Assembly: GCA_036787955.1 (NCBI GenBank)
Contig: DAIQOI010000016.1
Span: forward strand, 1-48,994
Direction: 5' to 3'
From: UBA2336 sp036787955
GTDB lineage: Bacteria > Bacteroidota > Bacteroidia > Cytophagales > Cyclobacteriaceae
DNA length: 48,994 nucleotides
The position numbers and the translations under genes were made by a program. The notes beneath the pieces are model-generated. The model ran no database searches, had not been told where the DNA came from, and saw only the letters and a list, made by a program, of their open reading frames with translations. Shown piece after piece: positions 7,960 through 15,608 of this stretch. Numbering within the stretch: the stretch's first letter is position 1; each line of letters begins with the position of its first letter.

Positions 7960-8661
7960 TTATAGCCTGCGAATGCGGATACTGCGGTACCACACTTTGT
8001 CGTCATGGTCCTGAATGGCGATGCGGCCTTTGCGTGACTTGCCAAACGCCGGCATATCCTTGAATTTGCTGCCGGCTATCAAAGCATCCCATTCAGGGGT
8101 ATGCATGGTAAATTTTACCACGTTTATGCCGTTGAGCCAGAACTCTACATTGCCGTTGTTGGATACGATCCGCACCTGGTTCCATTCACCGGCTGGCTTT
8201 ACCACTTCTTCAGATGCAGCGATCAGGTCATATAGATCGCCTGCGCGGTGTTTTTCGTATTTTGAGTCAGGATGGCAGGCATTGTCGAGCACCTGCATTT
8301 CCGGACCGGTGAGGTAGGTATTTTTATATTCCGGGCTTTCTACCACGTTAAACATAATACCGCTGTTGCCACAGGAATCTATTTTCCATTCCAGTTCCAG
8401 TTCGAAGTTTTCGAATTCCTCATCCGTTACCAGGTCGCCACGGCCGGACAGGGAAGGGTCCAGGTGCAGTGCCCCATTGTCAATAATCCAGGCCGAGCCA
8501 TCGGAAGTATGGTTGTAGATGTGCCATCCTTTTTTAGATGTTCCATCAAACAGCATAATCCAGTCGGACGCAGGCTGTTCGGGTTGTGCAGGTTCCTGAT
8601 TTTTTGATTTGCATGCGGATAAAATCAACGCGATGCACAGGGAAAAGGTTTTTGCTTTCAT
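7960..8661 (-). CDS. DUF1080 (3-keto-disaccharide hydrolase-like) lipoprotein, first copy
   Basis: A 233-residue lipoprotein: the leader ends LILSAC, a clean lipobox. The mature part is a DUF1080 (PF06439) beta-sandwich: WIMLFDGTSKKGWHIY, FENFELELEWKI, GNSGIMFNV, AGEWNQVRIVSNNGNVEFWLNG and a closing GRIAIQDHDDKVWYRSIRIR. Members of this family act on 3-keto-glucosides or serve as carbohydrate-binding modules. The neighbouring gene 20 bases upstream is a paralogue with the same order of blocks. No keto-sugar oxidoreductase is in the window, so the sugar pathway is unknown. Confidence 0.85.
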   Translation of the reverse strand: MKAKTFSLCIALILSACKSKNQEPAQPEQPASDWIMLFDGTSKKGWHIYNHTSDGSAWIIDNGALHLDPSLSGRGDLVTDEEFENFELELEWKIDSCGNSGIMFNVVESPEYKNTYLTGPEMQVLDNACHPDSKYEKHRAGDLYDLIAASEEVVKPAGEWNQVRIVSNNGNVEFWLNGINVVKFTMHTPEWDALIAGSKFKDMPAFGKSRKGRIAIQDHDDKVWYRSIRIRRL

Positions 8662-8681
8662 GCAGCGTGGGTTTAGCCGGG

Positions 8682-9362
8682 TTACTTAAGTTCAGTAAGG
8701 TACAGGTTGCGGAACCATATTTCGTTGCCGTGGTCCTGCAACACAATATGTCCGCGGGTAAAAGTAGCGAATAGCGGAAAATCTTTCCATTTACTTTTTG
8801 CAATGCGCTCATTCCAGTCGGGCGAGCCGATTTCATAATGCAACACCTCTTTGCCATTCAACCAGTAGTGAATGGAGTTGCCTCGGGCTATGATTTTGCC
8901 GTTGTTCCATTCACCGGCAGGGTAAAGGGTTTTGTTACCAGGTGCGAACAGGTCGAAGCACGAAGCGGTTTTCCTGTTGTCAGGCACATCGCCCGGGTAA
9001 TGCTCATCGTCCAAAAGCTGATATTCTGGTCCGGTGAAGTGGGGTTCCGGTTCTTCTTCGCTTACGCGGAACAGAATGCCGCTGTTGCCCTGTTGTGAAA
9101 TTTTCCACTCAAACCACAGCTCAAAATTGTCGAATGTCCGGGTGGTCATCAGGTGGGACCGGTGGTTTTCTTCGGCATCGGAAAAGGGCCTGCAATGCAG
9201 CAATCCATCCTGCACTTCCCAGGAGTTGTTGGGCAGGTTGCGGTATATTTTCCAGCCGCTTAGGTCTTTGCCGTTGAAAAGAGCGACAGGTAAGGGGGTG
9301 TCTTTACTTTTTTGGTAACAGGCTGAAATAATGAAGAAAACTGCCGGAAAGAGCCGAAACAT
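8682..9362 (-). CDS. DUF1080 (3-keto-disaccharide hydrolase-like) lipoprotein, second copy
   Basis: A 226-residue lipoprotein with lipobox FIISAC after a very short leader. DUF1080 blocks are in the same order as in the downstream paralogue: LFNGKDLSGWKIYRN, FDNFELWFEWKISQQGNSGILF, a TGPEYQLLDDEHYP segment, AGEWNNGKIIARGN, HYWLNGKEVLHYE and HIVLQDHGNEIWFRNLYL. The two genes differ throughout, so this is an old duplication. It is the first gene of the pair and shares a 98-base divergent upstream region with the barrel protein at 9461, which contains an 8-bp dyad. Confidence 0.85.
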   Translation of the reverse strand: MFRLFPAVFFIISACYQKSKDTPLPVALFNGKDLSGWKIYRNLPNNSWEVQDGLLHCRPFSDAEENHRSHLMTTRTFDNFELWFEWKISQQGNSGILFRVSEEEPEPHFTGPEYQLLDDEHYPGDVPDNRKTASCFDLFAPGNKTLYPAGEWNNGKIIARGNSIHYWLNGKEVLHYEIGSPDWNERIAKSKWKDFPLFATFTRGHIVLQDHGNEIWFRNLYLTELK

Positions 9363-9407
9363 ACGGGTTTTAAGTTGTGGAAAACGATAAAATTTTTGTT
9401 CAGGGTT

Positions 9408-9430
9408 TACATTTTCCGGTAAAAAATGTA
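9408..9430. repeat. 8-bp inverted repeat in a divergent promoter region
   Basis: TACATTTT (9408-9415) and AAAATGTA (9423-9430) are perfect arms around CCGGTAA. Pairing continues outward with a bulge. It sits midway between the DUF1080 pair (minus) and the outer-membrane protein gene (plus), where an operator could serve both. It is AT-rich, so chance is possible. Confidence 0.4.
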
Positions 9431-9460
9431 TAAACGCGGTAAAATTTAATTCAAATCCGT

Positions 9461-10264
9461 ATGAAAAGAATCATGTTATTGGCAGTGTTTACCGGCACAA
9501 TGCTTTTTCCGGTATGGGGGCAAATTCACATTGGTGCTACCACCGGTCTGAATGCCACGTTTGTACTGGACAAGGGTCTGAAGGAGGATCCGCGTTACAA
9601 TTCAACCTACACTTATCAGTGGGCTCCGGTAGGCATGAGCTTTGGAATTGATTTTGGCCGGAAAATCGGACTTCAGTTGGAGTCTATTCTTTCCAATCAG
9701 GGTCAGTTGTATCAGGTTATCAACGCAGCTGAGGAAATTGCCGGTAAGCGCGATATTTCCCTTCAATATATTAATCTTCCGTTGCTGCTGCAGTTCAAGG
9801 GTGGTAGCGGGGGCAGGGCCCGTTCTAATTTTAATTTCGGCCCGCAACTGGGATTGCTTACCAAAGCGCGCGAATTGATTCAGTTTGAGCCGGGAACCTA
9901 CACCATCCCCAACGATCCAAACTTTGAGTTACCTCCCGGAGCCGTTGACAACGGTGACGGAACCTATACACTTTCAGAAACCTATACCCAGGAGCTGACG
10001 AAGGCCAACAATGATTTCCGCAATGCCGAGTTTCAGGTTGCATTTGGCTTTGGTATGGATATCGATCTTTCGAAGCACTTGTATCTGACAACCCAGGTAC
10101 GCGTCAATTACAGCCTCACCGATATGCGCAATCAGGATGTTATTGATGCCATACGAAGTGGTAATGCTTCCGATATTTTCGGTGCACGTGCCAATATGCT
10201 GGTGGGTGTGCAGATGGGCCTGCACTATATGTTCGGTTCGACCAAATCATTTAAGGGCAAGTAA
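9461..10264 (+). CDS. Outer-membrane beta-barrel protein (PorT-like family)
   Basis: The 267-residue product has a signal peptide (MKRIMLLAVFTGTMLFPVWG, cleavage likely after WGQ). It then shows alternating amphipathic strands typical of the OMP_b-brl_2 group: IHIGATTGLNATF, FGIDFGRKIGLQLESILS, ISLQYINLPLLLQF, FNFGPQLGLLT and a final strand MLVGVQMGLHYMFG. These small barrels are abundant in Bacteroidota. Roles are mostly unknown, although PorT itself belongs to T9SS. An insert around residues 145-180 (acidic and Pro-rich) probably forms an extracellular loop. The gene is single and closed by a strong terminator. Confidence 0.8.
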   Translation: MKRIMLLAVFTGTMLFPVWGQIHIGATTGLNATFVLDKGLKEDPRYNSTYTYQWAPVGMSFGIDFGRKIGLQLESILSNQGQLYQVINAAEEIAGKRDISLQYINLPLLLQFKGGSGGRARSNFNFGPQLGLLTKARELIQFEPGTYTIPNDPNFELPPGAVDNGDGTYTLSETYTQELTKANNDFRNAEFQVAFGFGMDIDLSKHLYLTTQVRVNYSLTDMRNQDVIDAIRSGNASDIFGARANMLVGVQMGLHYMFGSTKSFKGK

Positions 10265-10285
10265 ATGAAGTTGAATTTAAGCCAT

Positions 10286-10315
10286 TACCCCGCTACCGGC
10301 GGGGTATTTTTTTTT
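10286..10315 (+). terminator. Intrinsic terminator after the barrel protein gene
   Basis: TACCCCGC (10286-10293) pairs with GCGGGGTA (10299-10306) around TACCG, followed by nine T residues to 10315. The T-run touches the stop codon of the convergent FAD oxidase gene. Confidence 0.92.
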
Positions 10316-11772
10316 CAGAATATTTTTCCGGGATTGAGGATGTTGTTCGGGTCAAATACTTTTTTTATGCCGCGCATCAGCTCAATGTTCTTTTCCGAAA
10401 CCGCAAGCGCCATGTAGGGCTTTTTGGCTATACCAATGCCATGTTCGCCCGATAAGGTACCGCCCAGGCTTACGGTTAGCCTGAAAATTTCGCCAATGCC
10501 TTCCGGTATCCGGGTTTGCCAGTCGTGATCGCTGATGTTTTCTTTGAGAATGTTCACGTGCAGGTTTCCGTCACCCAGGTGTCCGAAGCAAACCGTATTG
10601 AAGCCATAGCGTTTGCCAATGTCCTTGATGCCGCTTACCAGTTTGGGCAGGTTACCGCGCGGCACCACCACATCTTCGCTTTTGGTGAGGGTGTACCAGT
10701 TCACGGCAGGTGATATGTTTTTGCGCACCTTCCACAACTCTTCTTTCTGTGCGGCACTGTCGGCAAAAAGTATTTCACCGCAATTGAATTTTTCCACTAC
10801 CTGCATCACGCGTTCAGCATCGCGCATCAGCACTCCTTCGTCATTGCCGTCAAGTTCGCACAGCAAGTAGGCGTCCATGTTATCGGGAAAAGTGGTAGTT
10901 ACCGGGCTGTGCAGAACTTTTTCGCAGTAAGCCAGGGTATGCAGGGCTGCTGCGCGCTCAAAAAATTCCATACCCGACGGCTGGATGCCGGCCGTGAAGA
11001 TGGCTGCGATGGCCCGGCAGGCTTCTTCATTGGTGCTGAAAGGGATAAGCATGAGCACATCCTTTTGCGGATAGCCGCGCAGTTTAAAAACAATTTTGGT
11101 GATGATGCCCAACGTACCTTCGCTGCCAATCATCAATTGGGTGAGGTTGTATCCGGTTGAATTCTTTAGCACATTCGCTCCGGTCCATATTATTTCTCCG
11201 GTGGGCAGTACTACTTCCAGGTTCAGTACATAATCGCGCGTAACGCCATATTTGACTGCCTTGGGGCCACCGGAGTTTTGTGCCAGGTTACCGCCCAGAA
11301 AGCAGGAGCCACGGCTTGCCGGGTCGGGCGGATAAAACAATCCTTTTTCTTTTACCGCCTGCTGAAACACTTCGGTAATCACGCCGGGTTCTACAGTTGC
11401 CTGAAGGTTCAGCTCATCGATGTGCAGTATGCGGTTAAACCGTTCCATAGACAGTACCAGTCCGCCATGTGTAGGTAAGGCCGAACCGGCAAGTCCGGTA
11501 CCTGCTCCCCGCACGGTTACAGGCACCAGGTGCTCATTGCATACCTTCATAATACGGCTTACTTCATCAGCCGAGCCGGGTTTCAGTACTGCGGCAGGTA
11601 AAAAGAAGTAGTCCTCGGTTTTGTCGTGGGCATAATCCGCTTTTTCGGCCTCAGCCAGGATGATGTTTGATGCACCAACTATGCTGGTGAGTTGCTCAAT
11701 AACCGATGGCGGAACAGCAACGGTATGGCCTTGTTTTTGTACTTTTGAAGAGAAATTTTTAGTGATTTCCAA
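10315..11772 (-). CDS. FAD-linked oxidase, GlcD/D-lactate dehydrogenase-like (TTG start)
   Basis: A 485-residue flavoprotein of the FAD_binding_4 plus FAD-oxidase_C family. The PP-loop region reads VTVRGAGTGLAGSALPTHGG near residues 79-98, followed by PPDPASR and NLAQNSGG. The C-terminal domain has FGHLGDGNLHVN and SGEHGIGIAKK with metal or substrate-binding His residues. It should oxidise D-2-hydroxyacids such as glycolate or D-lactate and pass electrons to the respiratory chain. The substrate is not certain. The only standard start before the conserved region is TTG at 11772, with a stop just upstream. That start overlaps by one base the ATG of the divergent NlpC/P60 gene. Confidence 0.9.
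   Translation of the reverse strand: MEITKNFSSKVQKQGHTVAVPPSVIEQLTSIVGASNIILAEAEKADYAHDKTEDYFFLPAAVLKPGSADEVSRIMKVCNEHLVPVTVRGAGTGLAGSALPTHGGLVLSMERFNRILHIDELNLQATVEPGVITEVFQQAVKEKGLFYPPDPASRGSCFLGGNLAQNSGGPKAVKYGVTRDYVLNLEVVLPTGEIIWTGANVLKNSTGYNLTQLMIGSEGTLGIITKIVFKLRGYPQKDVLMLIPFSTNEEACRAIAAIFTAGIQPSGMEFFERAAALHTLAYCEKVLHSPVTTTFPDNMDAYLLCELDGNDEGVLMRDAERVMQVVEKFNCGEILFADSAAQKEELWKVRKNISPAVNWYTLTKSEDVVVPRGNLPKLVSGIKDIGKRYGFNTVCFGHLGDGNLHVNILKENISDHDWQTRIPEGIGEIFRLTVSLGGTLSGEHGIGIAKKPYMALAVSEKNIELMRGIKKVFDPNNILNPGKIF
11740..11747 (+). promoter_or_regulatory. Candidate -7 box (TACTTTTG) for the NlpC/P60 gene
   Basis: An exact TAnnTTTG match lies 24 bases upstream of the ATG at 11772 and inside the first codons of the divergent FAD oxidase. 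No TTG is seen at the usual -33 distance. If real, the lipoprotein promoter is embedded in its neighbour's coding sequence. Confidence 0.45.
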
Positions 11773-12269
11773 TGTTGCTCATTTTTTGCCGTAAAGGTAA
11801 GCAACCTTTTCAGATGCTTTTAGCAGGGGCCTTGCTGCTGTTCAGTGCCTGTGCTTCGCACAAAGCGCGTGTACGCCAGGATAAAGTTGAGAAGGTGATC
11901 AGCGCTGCGCGCTCTTACATAGGCACGCCTTATAAATACGGGGGTACAACCCGTGCCGGCATGGACTGCTCGGGATTGCTGATAAATGCCTTTCGCGCGA
12001 TTGATATTGAGCTGCCACGTACTTCGGAAGGGCAGAGTAAAATAGGGAGAGCCGTGAAACTGGAAGAGGTGAGGCCAGGTGACCTGGTATTTTTTGCCAC
12101 CGGAAAGAGCAGGCGCAAAGTTACTCATGTGGGACTGGTAACCGAAAAACGCTCGCGCGAGAATGTTAAATTTATTCATGCATCCACCTCGTTGGGCGTT
12201 GTGGAAACGAACATCTATTCCGATTACTATATTCAGCGGTTTCGATTTGCCAGAAGGGTGATTAATTGA
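11772..12269 (+). CDS. NlpC/P60 family cell-wall hydrolase, lipoprotein
   Basis: A 165-residue C40 cysteine peptidase that should cleave peptide stems of peptidoglycan. The catalytic residues are visible: Cys in DCSG (near residue 59), His in THVGLV and the polar third residue in FIHAST. PGDLVFFATG is the family's typical loop. The leader has basic residues (CRKGK), a hydrophobic stretch MLLAGALLLFSAC and a lipobox FSAC, so the protein is probably an outer-membrane lipoprotein. A second ATG at 11814 would leave the leader without its basic part, so 11772 is preferred. Divergent from the FAD oxidase with overlapping start codons. Confidence 0.9.
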   Translation: MLLIFCRKGKQPFQMLLAGALLLFSACASHKARVRQDKVEKVISAARSYIGTPYKYGGTTRAGMDCSGLLINAFRAIDIELPRTSEGQSKIGRAVKLEEVRPGDLVFFATGKSRRKVTHVGLVTEKRSRENVKFIHASTSLGVVETNIYSDYYIQRFRFARRVIN

Positions 12270-12393
12270 AGGACTTTGGATAATAAATATTCGATCCGTC
12301 CAGCCAGGATAAAGGCCTATCTGTGTAAAAAACATGGTTTGCTGAATCAGTCATTTATTCTTTGACTCGTATACAGTTAAAATCTGCCGACTC

Positions 12394-12795
12394 ATGACAA
12401 TTTTTTCACGAAGAGATTTTTTACGGTTAAGTGCACTTGCTGCTCCGGCTGCACTTATACCGGTGTATGCAGGTGGAACAATACAACCGAAGGTTATTTC
12501 CATCTGGCGCAACACCCTGGCCAATGCTGCCGACTTTATTACCTCGCTGGTGCAGCGAGCCGGCAATCGCATTATCATGGCAGGGTAGGGCAGCAACAGT
12601 GATAACATACCCCAGGTAATCAGGCAAACGGGCGTTCGCGAAGTTCATTGCTCGGCGCGTAAATGGATCGAGGATGCAACGCTGTTCGGGCAACAGTTTT
12701 TTTTTAATGCAACCCTTCCGGGTAAGTCAGGTATTTATCGTGTTAATCAGCATCATCTCAAGGAAATCACCGGTAAGCTTTCCCTGATACCCTGA
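12394..12795 (+). pseudogene. Chimeric remnant: glycosylasparaginase-like Tat leader joined to CutC C-terminus
   Basis: The frame opens with a twin-arginine leader (SRRDFLRLSA) and a first strand PKVISIWR, as in N4-(beta-N-acetylglucosaminyl)-L-asparaginases. From about AADFITSLVQRAGNRIIMAG it instead follows the C-terminal part of the copper-homeostasis protein CutC. A TAG at 12586 interrupts it. The same frame then continues with NIPQVIRQTGVREVHCSARKW and ends at TGA 12793-12795, a plausible CutC C-terminus. Thus an in-frame deletion seems to have fused two genes and a stop has since arisen. The catalytic regions of both parents are absent. It is judged non-functional; the N-terminal 64 codons alone encode no whole domain. 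Confidence 0.7.
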
Positions 12796-12811
12796 TCGGC
12801 CTGTGTTGAGA

Positions 12812-12877
12812 TGCAGGGTAATCAGTCCAACATTCAAATTTTTTAACCCATGATGATGGTTCCCCGGCTACCCTGCA
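12812..12877. repeat. 9-bp inverted repeats flanking 48 bases, downstream of the pseudogene
   Basis: TGCAGGGTA (12812-12820) and TACCCTGCA (12869-12877) are perfect inverted copies. Nothing coding is seen between them. The stretch 12796-13008 contains no gene. The pair may be a decayed feature of the deleted locus or chance. Confidence 0.35.
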
Positions 12878-12939
12878 GAATCCCGCAGAAACCTGGAGTC
12901 AGTAAGAGACCCTGCCTGCATGAGTCACAGTCGGTCAAA

Positions 12940-12962
12940 CCTGCCTGTATAATAAAGGCAGG
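12940..12962 (-). terminator. Hairpin downstream of tRNA-Ala (possible terminator)
   Basis: CCTGCCT (12940-12946) and AGGCAGG (12956-12962) form a perfect 7-bp stem with a 9-base AT-rich loop. On the minus strand it lies 46 bases beyond the tRNA 3' end and is followed by only three T residues, so termination would be weak. A second CCTGCCTG copy lies 30 bases away at 12910. Confidence 0.4.
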
Positions 12963-13008
12963 GATCCTACGGAAAATACGAAAGTTGCAATGCGGAATGA
13001 GAGAGAAG

Positions 13009-13082
13009 TGGAGCCAGTGGGAGTCGAACCCACGACCTCTACAATGCCATTGTAGCGCTCTAGCCAGCTGAGCTATGACCCC
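13009..13082 (-). tRNA. tRNA-Ala (anticodon GGC)
   Basis: The 74-base minus-strand sequence folds as a full cloverleaf. The acceptor arm is GGGGTCA/TGGCTCC, including the G3-U70 pair that marks tRNA-Ala. The D arm is GCTC/GAGC, the anticodon stem CTACA/TGTAG with loop ATGGCAT (anticodon GGC), and the T arm GTGGG/CCCAC with TTCGACT. The discriminator is A. The 3' CCA is not encoded. A complete -33/-7 promoter lies directly upstream. Confidence 0.96.
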
Positions 13083-13097
13083 TCATAACAAAGTGTG

Positions 13098-13127
13098 CAA
13101 ATATATCTGAAATTAACTTCATCCAAA
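13098..13127 (-). promoter_or_regulatory. Promoter of tRNA-Ala: TTTG-N18-TATATTTG
   Basis: On the minus strand TTTG (13127-13124) and the -7 element TATATTTG (13105-13098, exact TAnnTTTG) are separated by 18 bases, ideal for the Bacteroidota housekeeping sigma factor. The -7 box ends 15 bases before the tRNA 5' end. The spacer contains a near-perfect 14-bp dyad (TGAAATTAACTTCA, 13108-13121). Confidence 0.75.
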
Positions 13128-13263
13128 ATTTTCTTGAGTACCCGGGTTGATAATTCTTCTGACGAAAATCAGGTGGTTCTTTAACCGAAATCATATTAGC
13201 CCGGAAAGGCCCCTTCTACTTTTAAGCCTGTTTACATGCTTTTTCACCCAAGTTTTGCCACGT

Positions 13264-15414
13264 ATGGAGCTCGAAAAATTTAACTACAACAACAAAATTG
13301 TAAAAGCCTTTATCATCGCCACGGTGGTGTTTGGCCTGGTAGGTATGCTGGTGGGTTTAACGGTAGCCCTGCAACTGGTATGGCCGGTTTTCAACTTCGA
13401 ATTGCCCTATACCACCTTTGGGCGCATCCGGCCGCTGCATACCAATGCGGTAATTTTTGCTTTTGTGGGCAATGCCATGTTTGCCGGGGTGTATTATTCC
13501 ATGCAGCGTTTACTCAAAACCCGCATGTACAGCGATACACTAAGCTGGATACATTTCTGGGGCTGGCAGCTTATCATACTGGCAGCAGCCATCACCTTGC
13601 CGCTGGGTTATACTACCTCCAAGGAATATGCTGAGCTGGAATGGCCCATAGATATCGCCATCACCATCATATGGGTTGTTTTCGGATGGAACATGATTGG
13701 CACCATCCTGAACAGGCGCGAGAAGCACATGTATGTGGCCATCTGGTTTTACATAGCCACGTTTGTAACGGTGGCCGTGCTGCATGTGGTCAATTCTTTT
13801 GAAATACCGGTATCATTTCTAAAAAGCTATTCGTGGTATGCCGGGGTTCAGGATGCGCTGGTGCAATGGTGGTATGGCCACAATGCCGTAGCATTTTTTC
13901 TTACAACACCCTATCTGGGTCTGATGTACTACTTTCTGCCTAAAGCAGCCAACCGCCCCGTTTACTCGTACAGGCTATCCATCATCCACTTCTGGACACT
14001 CATCTTTATCTATATATGGGCTGGTCCGCACCATTTGCTGTACTCAACCTTACCCGACTGGGCACAATCGCTTGGTACCGTTTTTTCGGTTATGCTCATA
14101 GCACCATCGTGGGGTGGTATGCTAAACGGGCTGATGACGCTGCGCGGAGCCTGGGATCGTGTGCGCGAAGATGTGGTGCTCAAATTCATGGTGGTAGCAG
14201 TTACTGCCTACGGCATGGCTACGCTCGAGGGTCCGCTGCTCTCGCTCAAAAATGTTAACGCCATCGCACACTTTACCGACTGGATAGTGGCACACGTTCA
14301 TGTAGGTGGACTGGGATGGAATGGTTTTCTGATCTTCGGTATGCTCTACTGGCTGGTGCCGCGCATGTGGAATACCAAACTCTATTCCACCAGGCTGGCT
14401 AACTTCCATTTCTGGATCGGTACTTTAGGTATCATATTCTATGTTGTGCCCATGTATATCTCGGGTGTTACACAAAGCCTGATGTGGAAAGAATTCAATG
14501 CCGAAGGTTTTCTGGTGTACAAAAACTTTCTTGAAACTACGGTGCAGATTCTTCCGCTGCACATGCTGAGGGCACTGGGGGGCACCTTATACCTCATCGG
14601 TGCTATTGTGATGACCTATAATCTTATTAAAACAGCTTACGCAGGAAGTTTTGTTGCTGAAGAACCTGCACAGGCTGCACCGCTTCCCAAAGCAGCCTCC
14701 TCAGGCGGTGGCTGGCATCATGCACTGGAAAGTAAACCGGTATTGTTTACGGTGCTCACTTTTATAGCTATCCTTATTGGTGGTATCGTTGAAATGGTGC
14801 CCACTTTTCTTATTAAATCCAATGTTCCTACCATTTCCAGTGTAAAGCCCTATACCCCGCTGGAGTTACATGGCCGGGATATTTATATACGCGAAGGATG
14901 CGTGAGTTGCCATTCCCAACTGGTGAGGCCCTTCCGCTCGGAAGTAGAGCGTTACGACCCGCAGGGTGGCGAATATAGCAAGTCGGGTGAGTACGTGTAC
15001 GATCATCCGTTTCTGTGGGGTTCCAAACGCACCGGTCCTGACCTGCACCGGTTGGGTGGCAAGTATTCTGATATGTGGCATTACAACCACATGCTTGCTC
15101 CGGACGCTGTTTCTTCGGGTTCCATCATGCCGGCCTACCCGTGGCTTTTCGAACAAACCATTGATAAATCGGCTACGGCTGCCAAAATACGGGCCTTGCG
15201 CAAGATTGGAGTGCCTTATGAAGAAGGCTATGAAAACAAGGCCAATGAAGACCTCGACCGCCAGGCCAGTCGCATTGCTGAGAATCTCCAGCTGGAAGGA
15301 ATAGATGTACAACCCGATGCAGAGATCATTGCATTGATAGCGTATTTGCAAAGATTAGGAAAAGACATTAAAGCGGCCAAAACTGCCGAAGCCGAAACCA
15401 CCACCAACCACTGA
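13264..15414 (+). CDS. ccoN: cbb3-type cytochrome c oxidase, fused subunits I/II (CcoNO)
   Basis: A 716-residue fusion of CcoN and CcoO, as is usual in Bacteroidota. The CcoN part has the haem and copper ligands in IRPLHTNAV, WWYGHNAVAFFLT, GPHHLLYSTLPDW and AHVHVGGLGWNG, across about 12 membrane segments. After a linker rich in Ala and Pro, an anchor helix leads to the CcoO domain with the haem c motif CVSCH at residues 546-550. This high-affinity oxidase reduces oxygen under micro-aerobic conditions. ATG at 13264 (MELEKFNYNN) is chosen over a TTG at 13147, whose extension is hydrophobic and atypical. A weak -7-like TACTTTTA lies at 13217-13224. First gene of the cco operon. Confidence 0.95.
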   Translation: MELEKFNYNNKIVKAFIIATVVFGLVGMLVGLTVALQLVWPVFNFELPYTTFGRIRPLHTNAVIFAFVGNAMFAGVYYSMQRLLKTRMYSDTLSWIHFWGWQLIILAAAITLPLGYTTSKEYAELEWPIDIAITIIWVVFGWNMIGTILNRREKHMYVAIWFYIATFVTVAVLHVVNSFEIPVSFLKSYSWYAGVQDALVQWWYGHNAVAFFLTTPYLGLMYYFLPKAANRPVYSYRLSIIHFWTLIFIYIWAGPHHLLYSTLPDWAQSLGTVFSVMLIAPSWGGMLNGLMTLRGAWDRVREDVVLKFMVVAVTAYGMATLEGPLLSLKNVNAIAHFTDWIVAHVHVGGLGWNGFLIFGMLYWLVPRMWNTKLYSTRLANFHFWIGTLGIIFYVVPMYISGVTQSLMWKEFNAEGFLVYKNFLETTVQILPLHMLRALGGTLYLIGAIVMTYNLIKTAYAGSFVAEEPAQAAPLPKAASSGGGWHHALESKPVLFTVLTFIAILIGGIVEMVPTFLIKSNVPTISSVKPYTPLELHGRDIYIREGCVSCHSQLVRPFRSEVERYDPQGGEYSKSGEYVYDHPFLWGSKRTGPDLHRLGGKYSDMWHYNHMLAPDAVSSGSIMPAYPWLFEQTIDKSATAAKIRALRKIGVPYEEGYENKANEDLDRQASRIAENLQLEGIDVQPDAEIIALIAYLQRLGKDIKAAKTAEAETTTNH

Positions 15415-15418
15415 TGCT

Positions 15419-15604
15419 ATGTACAAAAACGTATTTCAACATATTGAAAATGTTTCAATATGGCCGATCATCTCGCTCATCATTTTCTTTCTGTTTTTCA
15501 TGATACTGCTATGGTATGTATTTACCGAGAAGCGCAGTTTTATTAGATACATGAAAAATCTTCCATTGGATGAGAACAAGCATGAAACTGATTCTAAATC
15601 ATAA
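15419..15604 (+). CDS. ccoQ: Small cbb3 oxidase membrane subunit (CcoQ-like)
   Basis: A 61-residue protein with one strong membrane helix (WPIISLIIFFLFFMILLWYVF, split by a Phe-rich centre) and a charged C-terminal tail. Length, topology and position between ccoNO (4 bases upstream) and ccoP fit CcoQ, which stabilises the cbb3 complex. Sequence conservation in this family is low, so the call relies on context. Its stop overlaps the region just before the ccoP start at 15609. Confidence 0.8.
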   Translation: MYKNVFQHIENVSIWPIISLIIFFLFFMILLWYVFTEKRSFIRYMKNLPLDENKHETDSKS

Positions 15605-15608
15605 CTCC

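Noticed and set aside
13108..13121. TGAAATTAACTTCA taken as an Fnr box of the cco operon
   Set aside because: It lies between the -33 and -7 boxes of the tRNA-Ala promoter on the other strand and lacks the TTGAT/ATCAA arms, so I do not annotate it as a cco operator; it is only noted as a dyad.
13147..13263. N-terminal extension of CcoNO from a TTG start
   Set aside because: The extension is hydrophobic and proline-rich, unlike CcoN starts; MELEKFNYNN at 13264 fits the family.
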